21,744 nucleotides of DNA from an uncultured Clostridia bacterium (GTDB lineage Bacteria > Bacillota > Clostridia > TANB77 > CAG-508). A program made the translations under genes and the position numbers. How positions within the stretch are numbered: the first letter of the stretch is position 1; each line of letters begins with the position of its first letter. Under the pieces are notes generated by a model, which saw only the letters and a list, made by a program, of their open reading frames with translations, was not told the origin of the DNA and made no database searches. Location: positions 1-21,744 of the forward strand of contig CAKOVW010000020.1 of NCBI GenBank assembly GCA_934122125.1, read 5' to 3'. Of the stretch, positions 16,159-21,744 are shown piece by piece.

Positions 16159-16274
16159 AAAATGTGCCATTGGGGACGGAGAATTTTGGCACACTTCATT
16201 ATTAAAACAAATTATTTTAATTAAAATAAGAAGTGTGCCAAAATTCTCCGTCCCCAATGGCACATTTTTTAATT
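16153..16274. repeat. REPIN-like 45-bp perfect inverted repeat, bidirectional terminator
   Basis: Bases 16153-16197 are the exact reverse complement of 16230-16274, around a 32-base AT-rich loop. Each arm is itself a small hairpin (TGTGCCA at 16163-16169 and TGGCACA at 16187-16193), so this is two REP-like units in inverted orientation. The arm contains CCATTGGGGACGG, a sequence type I recall as dispersed in many Clostridia and related Firmicutes, often near RAYT/IS200-like transposases; that is memory, not a search. It is far more GC-rich than its surroundings. It ends in A6/T6 on both sides and so should also terminate both convergent genes. Confidence 0.8.
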
Positions 16275-16760
16275 TACATGATTAAATAAATATTGAATAC
16301 CTCCATTGGCTGCTGCAGTTACTGCTAATACAATAATACCAGCAACAATAACACCTGCTACAATAGGGGGAATAGCCTTTTTAGGTGGTAAATTTAAAAA
16401 GTTAGCAATTAAAGAACCAACCCATGCACCAGTTCCAGGTAAAGGAACTGCTACAAATAAAAATAAACCTAAAGCTGTGTAATTTTGTAATTTTTCGCTT
16501 TCTTCAATTTTTCTTGTGGCTCTTTCAGTAGCCCAATCTATAATAACTTTAAAAGGTTTCCATCTTCCGAAAAAATCAAATAAAGGTCTAATGTATTTAA
16601 CAATAAAATATATAGGTATAATATTTCCTAGAAAGCTACAAATAAAGGCTTCAAAATATGAAAGACCAAGTCCAACACCTATAGGAATAGCTCCTCGTAA
16701 TTCTAAAATAGGTACCATACCTACAAAAAATGTAATTAAATATTTTAAAAATAATGACAT
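16269..16760 (-). CDS. Small multidrug-export-type membrane protein (COG2426)
   Basis: This 163-aa membrane protein matches the putative small multidrug export family (PF06695). The family motifs are GMVPILELRGAIPIGVGLGLSYFEA near the N-terminus and FVAVPLPGTGAWVGSLIANFLNL in the second half. About four hydrophobic segments are present, including a C-terminal IVAGVIVAGIIVLAVTAAAN. Drug export is the family name only; transport by members is not well established. The start is ATG with AAGGAG eight bases upstream on the minus strand. The stop codon lies inside the inverted repeat shared with the kinase gene. Confidence 0.9.
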   Translation of the reverse strand: MSLFLKYLITFFVGMVPILELRGAIPIGVGLGLSYFEAFICSFLGNIIPIYFIVKYIRPLFDFFGRWKPFKVIIDWATERATRKIEESEKLQNYTALGLFLFVAVPLPGTGAWVGSLIANFLNLPPKKAIPPIVAGVIVAGIIVLAVTAAANGGIQYLFNHVN

Positions 16761-16801
16761 TGTTAAAACTCCTTTTCCTATATAACTATGGATAATATTT
16801 T

Positions 16802-16830
16802 ATAATATGGAAGTAGATTTGTCTAGTCAA
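16802..16830 (-). promoter_or_regulatory. Promoter of the small multidrug-export-type gene
   Basis: Read on the minus strand, TTGACT (16825-16830) and TATTAT (16802-16807) have 17-bp spacing. It lies about 40 bases upstream of the start codon. Confidence 0.7.
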
Positions 16831-17010
16831 AAATAAAAAAATATATTAAATAAAAAATAATCTTAAGCCTAGGGAATAAAAGGAAAGCTAATAAAAATAC
16901 AAAATCGTTGTAATAATTGTAATAAAAAAGACACAAAAATTTAACAATAGGATAAAAAAACAAATAAAATAGAAAAAGCCGTAAAAAAGAAAGTAAAAAA
17001 ATTATGGCAT

Positions 17011-17055
17011 AATAAAAAGAAGTGCGTTTGACATGTACTTCTTTTTATTTATAAT
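17011..17055 (+). promoter_or_regulatory. Promoter with a 13-bp palindrome around its -35 box
   Basis: TTGACA (17028-17033) and TATAAT (17050-17055) are 16 bp apart. A perfect 13-bp inverted repeat, AATAAAAAGAAGT (17011-17023) with ACTTCTTTTTATT (17037-17049), flanks the -35 box and fills the spacer. It does not lie downstream of a plus-strand gene, so a terminator role is unlikely and an operator is more plausible. Confidence 0.65.
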
Positions 17056-17095
17056 ATGATATTGACTGTAAAAATATGAAGAAAGGAGTCGAAAA

Positions 17096-18725
17096 TTGAA
17101 AAATAACAAGACAAAGAAAATAATATTTATTTTTGTATTAGTCTTTCTTTTATTTGGAAATTACATGATTGTATTTGCAGCAGATACAGTAGCACTAACA
17201 CCAGCTGATAACCAATGTTTAGAGTTAAGAGCAGTTGAAATAAAAGATGTAGATGGGCAAAATAAGCAGGTTATTATGCAATTGTGGGGAAACAATTTAG
17301 TATTTAAACGGATTTGATGTTAGATTTTCTTATGATGAAACTAAAATACAACCATCTAATATTCAGACAAATGTTATTACAGATGATGAACTAGAATATT
17401 TTCAATTTGCAGAAGAATTTCAGGACTCCTTAGATATATTTACAATTCCATTTGATGGCGAAGGAGCAGGAATACGTGCTATTGTTTCAATTAATCCACC
17501 AATTTCTGAAAAAACAGAACATATAGTAGAACAAGATGGAAAAATTTCTATAGATACAAAAGGAAGCGTTCTTCTAGGAACAATGAGTTTTCAAATGACA
17601 GAAGAAACTTATGACCCATCATGGTTCCAATTAGTAACAAGTACTTCATCACCTAAAACTGGAATTAAAATTAGTGTTAGTACTACAGAATACTATGAAG
17701 CACAATCTACATTTAGGTTTACTGGTGCAGTAAATTCAAAAGAAGCAAAATTAAGCGATTTAATTGTTAGTACCGGAACCATAAATGAAGAAAATTCAGA
17801 AGAATCTACTTATAAAAAATATACATTAACTCCAGAATTTGAAAAAAATACTACAAGTTATGAATTAGAGTTAAGAGAATACATAGACAACATGGATATT
17901 ACAGCTATTAAAACAGATGAAAAATCAACATTAAAAATAAAGGTTCCTCAAAAAGACGATAAAGGCAATTTGGTTTACGAAGAAGATGGAACTACAATTT
18001 CATATGAAGAAAAAGATATGCAAAGTGGAACTCCACTAAATGTTATTTTAAATAAATTGGGAGAGCCAAATACAGTAATAACTGTAACAGTAATGGCTGA
18101 AGATGGCAAAACTTCAGAGAAATATGAAATAAATATTAAAAGACCATTTGCTACAATAAAAGGGCAAGCTATTTTAGCCGACTTTGACAATGAAATGTCT
18201 GTTCAAAACTTTTTAGATAATTATGGTATACAGGTAAATAATAGAGTGGACATAAATTTATACAAACCGGATTTAGCAGAGTGGGAAAGTATTAGTGATA
18301 TTTATCAGTTACAATACGAAAATCCACTTACTTATGAAAAGCTAGAGAGTATTCCTAAAGAAACTACAGGCAAATCAAATGATGATGGTACGTTTGAAAT
18401 TTATGTAATACCAGGAACATATGATGTACAAGTAACACGACTTGGCTATCTAGATTATATATATTGCGATGTGGAAGTAAAAGATGGCGATGTTGTAGAT
18501 ATGGGAAACTTCAATATGCCAGCAGGAGATGCTAATAGAGATTCTGTTATTTCTCAAGAGGATATGAACTTATTAAGAAAAGTTATGGATATGTCAAATA
18601 CAGACGCAGACTTTTTAGAAAGTTATAATCCATCACAAATAGGGTCAGTTTCACAAGAAGATTTAAATTATTCTAAGGCAAACCAAGATAAAATGTTAAC
18701 GATAATTTATTTTAATAAACAATAA
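17096..18725 (+). CDS. Secreted cohesin-like/dockerin-like protein, interrupted by a +1 frameshift
   Basis: The start is TTG 17096, seven bases from AAAGGAG, followed by a clear signal peptide (IIFIFVLVFLLFGNYMIVFA). A cohesin-like beta-sandwich follows, but the frame stops at 17315-17317 after 73 residues. Translation resumes without a stop in the +1 frame, reading GFDVRFSYDETKIQPSNIQ, typical of a cohesin strand, so the genes join at about 17309. The joined product is 542 aa: cohesin-like about 30-200, cadherin-like beta-sandwich (PF12733 type) about 213-330, a CarboxypepD_reg/CNA-B-like domain about 332-475, and a dockerin-like segment from about 476. The last has GDANRDSVISQEDMNLLRKVM as one good calcium loop and a degenerate second repeat. 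It is probably extracellular and operonic with the next gene, 15 bases away. Binding partners are unknown. Confidence 0.85.
17303..17317 (+). other. Putative +1 frameshift site TTT AAA CGG in the cohesin-like gene
   Basis: The incoming-frame codons are TTT AAA CGG ATT TGA. A +1 move at AAA-C gives Lys71 then Gly72 and continues GFDVRF. The sequence AAA CGG and the direction of shift are the same as in hicA. Confidence 0.5.
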
Positions 18726-18740
18726 TATAAGGAGGAAAAA

Positions 18741-21700
18741 ATGAAAGTAAAGGTACAAAAGCTAATACAAAATTTAATGAACAATACGAAAAACTATTTA
18801 AAGACACTTAGTAAAAAACAAATTACAGCTATTAGTACATTAGTAATCATGATAACTCAAATGTTTTCACCATATACAGTATTGTTGAGTACAGTAAAAG
18901 CAGCAGTAAATCCAACAACAGACCAACTAATTGTATTAAGGGCAACTAAACCTACAACCTCTAGTAGTGGAAAGAAAATTGTAGAAGTAACTTATGCAAT
19001 TACTGCAGAAAACATTGTGTCATTCGATTTTAATATTGGGTATGATTCAACTAAAATTGCACCAGCAGCAAGAGGAACAGGGGCAGCGTGTACTAATACT
19101 AGTATTGCTCCTACCAATAAGAAAACTGCTTGTGGATATTGGCATGATGCCAATGTATATTTACCAGCGTATACTTATACAGTAAACTATACAACATCAA
19201 CTATTAGACTTGCTGGTCAAAGTTCAAGTGGTTCAGCAATTAACTTACTAGATGAAGAATACGATAAGGATACATTAGGAGATGAGGCATATGGATATGA
19301 CTATTATCTACCAATTATTACATTATACTTCTATTTAGTAGATGAAAGTATTACTGAAATTACACAAGATATGTTATATTGGAAACCAGTTTCAGGTTCT
19401 ACTGCAATGCCAACAGGTTTTAAATATATATATAATAATGGAACAACAAATCAAACCTGCTTGACAACAGATAGTGTTGGATATGAAGGATTTGCAACAG
19501 CACAAAAACAAGTAGATAGCTTAGAGCTAACTGCGAATCCAACAGATGTAACATATAAAAACGGTGAAAAATTAGATTTAACAGGTGGAACAATTACAAT
19601 ACATTATAATGATGGTACAAAAGATGAAAATGTAAACATTGTAGATAAAATAAAAGATGGAACATTTACACTAGATACAGAATATGCTTCAAATAGTAGT
19701 AAAAAAGCAACTATTACATGTTCTGGTAAAAAAGTAGAAATTCCATATTATGTTTTGTCAGGAGCAGAGCTAAAAACTGCACCAAATAATACTACATATG
19801 AACACGGAGATGTAATTGATTTTACAGGAGGAGAGTTAAACGCAATATTTACAGATAGTAACGGAGCTACTGTAAAAGAAGTAATATCAATTCCAACAGG
19901 AATTAGTAATAATACAATTACTACTAACACAACAACAGCTAATGTTAATAAAAATCCTGTAACATTAACTTATGAAGGATATAATGTAGATATAAATCTT
20001 AATGTAAACGATCCAATAGATCATATTGCAGTAACTACTCCACCAACAAAAGTAATTTATGACCAAGATGAAATTATAAGTTTTGCAGGTGGAGAAATTA
20101 CAGCATATAAAAAGAGCGGAGCAACAACAGTAATTCCAAGCACAGATACATCAATTACATTAAATACAACTAAGGCAGATATTAATACTGTTTCAGAGAG
20201 TAAAAAATGGACAACAACAACAGGAACAGAAGCAGGAACACAATCAGTTACAGTAACATATCAAGGAAAAACAGCAACATATGATATAACAGTAAATGAT
20301 GTAATAGACTCAATTGAAGTAACCAAACAGCCAACAGCACAAAATAAATATGGAGCAACAAATTTGGATTTTAGCGGTTTACAAGTAAAAGTAGAAACAA
20401 GAGGTGGAGGTACATTTTATATAGACCAAAACTCAGTTAATATAGATACTTCAGCGTATAATCCAAATAGCTTAGATATACAAGAATTTACAGTAACATA
20501 TGGTGGTAAAACATCAACAACAAAAGCACAAATAACATTGGTAGATTATGTTACAGATATTACAACAAATTTTGTAACAACAACTTTTGATTATGATACA
20601 CCACTTAGCACAGTTATAACAGGAGCAACATATGTTAAAAACTATGCAAGTGGAAGCACATCATCAGCAGAACCTATTACAGCAAGTATGGTAAATGGAT
20701 ACAATCAAAAACCAGCCCCAACGTTATTTGATAGTAACCATGAGTATAGTTATTCTATAAGAATAACATTATCAACTGGAAGCAACAAATTTGATGAAGT
20801 GCCTATTACAAAAAATCAAACTATAAAAATTCAAGATACTATTAGTAAAATAGATATAGACAATTATCCAGATACAATAGCATTTGAATACGGAGATGAG
20901 TTTGAATATACAAATGGAAGAATCAAAACAGTATATACAAGTGGTGCAACTGGTGAAGTAATACATATGTCAGATTCAAATGTTAAATTAACTCAAACAG
21001 ATGGAACAACAGCAATAACAACATCAGTGGCTAAAGCTAAATTTAACAATGGACAAGCTAAAGAAACAGTTTTAGTAACATATACAAAAAATGGTAAGTC
21101 TTATACAACAAATTATCAAATAACAATTTCAGACAAAATTACAGGTATTGCTATTACTAAAGAGCCAACTAAAACATTTGAACATGGAGATAGCTTTACT
21201 ACTGGAAGCGGAGAAATCACAGTAAGCTATGCAGTAGCAGATCCAGAAACAGTTTCAATGTCAGATGCAAAAGTATTAATTACACAAACAGATGACACTG
21301 AAATTAATATGACTCCAACTGGTTATGATGCAAACAATAAATATACAGAGCATTTAAAAGTAGAATATATGGATACTACTACTACTTATGATATTGAAAT
21401 ATCTAATACTATTGACAAAATAGAAATAGATGAATCACCAAAAACTACATATGAATATCAAGAAAACATAGCAAATGTAGGAGGAACTATAAAAGTAATT
21501 AGAAAAGATGGTTCAAACACTATAATTCCTATTACAGATGATATGATAAGTGGATTAAATACAAATACACCAGGAACTAGAACAGCAACAGTAACATATA
21601 TTAATGAAGCGGTTACAAAAACAACGACATATACGTATACAGTAGCAAATTCACTAATTGGAGCAACAATTAATCCACCAACAAAGACAACATATAATCA

Positions 21701-21744
21701 TAATGAAAGAGTTGAAGATGGAACAGTTACTTTAAAATATGCAG
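18741..21744 (+). CDS. Secreted cohesin-like/Ig-like repeat protein, 3' partial
   Basis: The frame is open from ATG 18741 (AAGGAGG upstream) to the window end, giving 1001 residues without a stop. A long basic n-region and a hydrophobic stretch (ITAISTLVIMITQMFSPYTVLL) form a signal peptide ending near VKAA at about residue 55. A cohesin-like domain at about 58-240 includes VSFDFNIGYDSTKIAP. From about 258, roughly nine Ig-like (Big_3 type) repeats of 70-110 residues follow. Each opens with a variant of I-x-P-x-K-T-x-Y followed by a short spacer and GG, for example VTTPPTKVIYDQDEIISFAGG, ITKEPTKTFEHGDSF and IDESPKTTYEYQENI. It is very Thr/Asn-rich, as expected for a long extracellular stalk. 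It is probably co-transcribed with the preceding cohesin-like gene. Any anchor domain would lie beyond the window. Confidence 0.9.
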   Translation, partial: MKVKVQKLIQNLMNNTKNYLKTLSKKQITAISTLVIMITQMFSPYTVLLSTVKAAVNPTTDQLIVLRATKPTTSSSGKKIVEVTYAITAENIVSFDFNIGYDSTKIAPAARGTGAACTNTSIAPTNKKTACGYWHDANVYLPAYTYTVNYTTSTIRLAGQSSSGSAINLLDEEYDKDTLGDEAYGYDYYLPIITLYFYLVDESITEITQDMLYWKPVSGSTAMPTGFKYIYNNGTTNQTCLTTDSVGYEGFATAQKQVDSLELTANPTDVTYKNGEKLDLTGGTITIHYNDGTKDENVNIVDKIKDGTFTLDTEYASNSSKKATITCSGKKVEIPYYVLSGAELKTAPNNTTYEHGDVIDFTGGELNAIFTDSNGATVKEVISIPTGISNNTITTNTTTANVNKNPVTLTYEGYNVDINLNVNDPIDHIAVTTPPTKVIYDQDEIISFAGGEITAYKKSGATTVIPSTDTSITLNTTKADINTVSESKKWTTTTGTEAGTQSVTVTYQGKTATYDITVNDVIDSIEVTKQPTAQNKYGATNLDFSGLQVKVETRGGGTFYIDQNSVNIDTSAYNPNSLDIQEFTVTYGGKTSTTKAQITLVDYVTDITTNFVTTTFDYDTPLSTVITGATYVKNYASGSTSSAEPITASMVNGYNQKPAPTLFDSNHEYSYSIRITLSTGSNKFDEVPITKNQTIKIQDTISKIDIDNYPDTIAFEYGDEFEYTNGRIKTVYTSGATGEVIHMSDSNVKLTQTDGTTAITTSVAKAKFNNGQAKETVLVTYTKNGKSYTTNYQITISDKITGIAITKEPTKTFEHGDSFTTGSGEITVSYAVADPETVSMSDAKVLITQTDDTEINMTPTGYDANNKYTEHLKVEYMDTTTTYDIEISNTIDKIEIDESPKTTYEYQENIANVGGTIKVIRKDGSNTIIPITDDMISGLNTNTPGTRTATVTYINEAVTKTTTYTYTVANSLIGATINPPTKTTYNHNERVEDGTVTLKYA

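Larger units (their letters stand above)
16786..17095. other. 310-bp divergent intergenic region
   Basis: It holds the minus-strand promoter at 16802-16830 and the plus-strand promoter at 17028-17055. The middle part (about 16840-17005) is very A-rich and contains no open frame, RNA structure or repeat that I can support. Confidence 0.7.

Noticed and set aside
16516..16785. Plus-strand frame over the small export-type gene
   Set aside because: It is the complement of a clearly recognised membrane-protein gene and has no convincing ribosome binding site.
19512..21744. Repetitive DNA that might be a CRISPR or minisatellite
   Set aside because: The periodicity is at protein level (Ig-like repeats of 70-110 residues), DNA identity between units is low and the frame stays open.

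Overview
The window is very AT-rich DNA with short intergenic gaps, strong AGGAGG-type ribosome binding sites and frequent TTG/GTG starts. It carries a full-length SpoIIE phosphatase and a SleB-type cell-wall hydrolase. Together these point to an anaerobic, endospore-forming member of the Clostridia (Firmicutes/Bacillota), probably gut-associated. No rRNA, tRNA, transposase or CRISPR array was seen.

Layout. 1-2079: the 3' end of a large cell-surface protein with an SdrD_B/CNA-B-like domain and a C-terminal wall-sorting region, closed by a terminator. 2214-8871: a plus-strand run of spoIIE, a membrane-anchored WG-repeat protein, a tail-anchored protein of unknown function, acpS and a TatD-family nuclease, ended by a strong bidirectional terminator. 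8903-9457 (minus): LemA. 9660-10762: a DUF348-G5-SleB hydrolase behind a perfect consensus promoter. 10805-12700: exonuclease III (xth) and an AI-2E-family permease. 12725-13460: a hicA-hicB toxin-antitoxin module with its own promoter, flanked by two nearly identical terminator repeats. 13463-13672 (minus): a 69-aa membrane protein. 13855-16158: an OmpR-family response regulator and its histidine kinase. 16153-16274: a 45-bp inverted repeat of REPIN type that holds both convergent stop codons. 16269-16760 (minus): a small multidrug-export-like membrane protein. 17028-21744: two secreted, adhesin- or scaffold-like proteins with cohesin-like folds; the first ends in a dockerin-like segment and the second carries about nine Ig-like repeats and runs off the window.

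The most interesting observation is that two unrelated genes, hicA and the first cohesin-like gene, are each interrupted by a +1 frameshift at the same six bases, AAA CGG, read in the incoming frame. CGG is not used in frame in any other gene I could read here (about 6,500 codons), although CGT, CGC and CGA are. Skipping one base at that point restores the HicA Gly-Thr-Ser-His catalytic segment in one gene and the cohesin strand in the other, giving Lys-Gly at both junctions. This is what P-site slippage from AAA to AAC would give at a stalled CGG codon. It could be programmed +1 frameshifting at an unassigned or hungry arginine codon, or it could be two coincidental homopolymer indels. Other points of note are a 15-bp motif resembling a Spo0A box shared by spoIIE and the WG-repeat gene, an atypical LPPFG sorting motif, and several palindromes placed on promoters.
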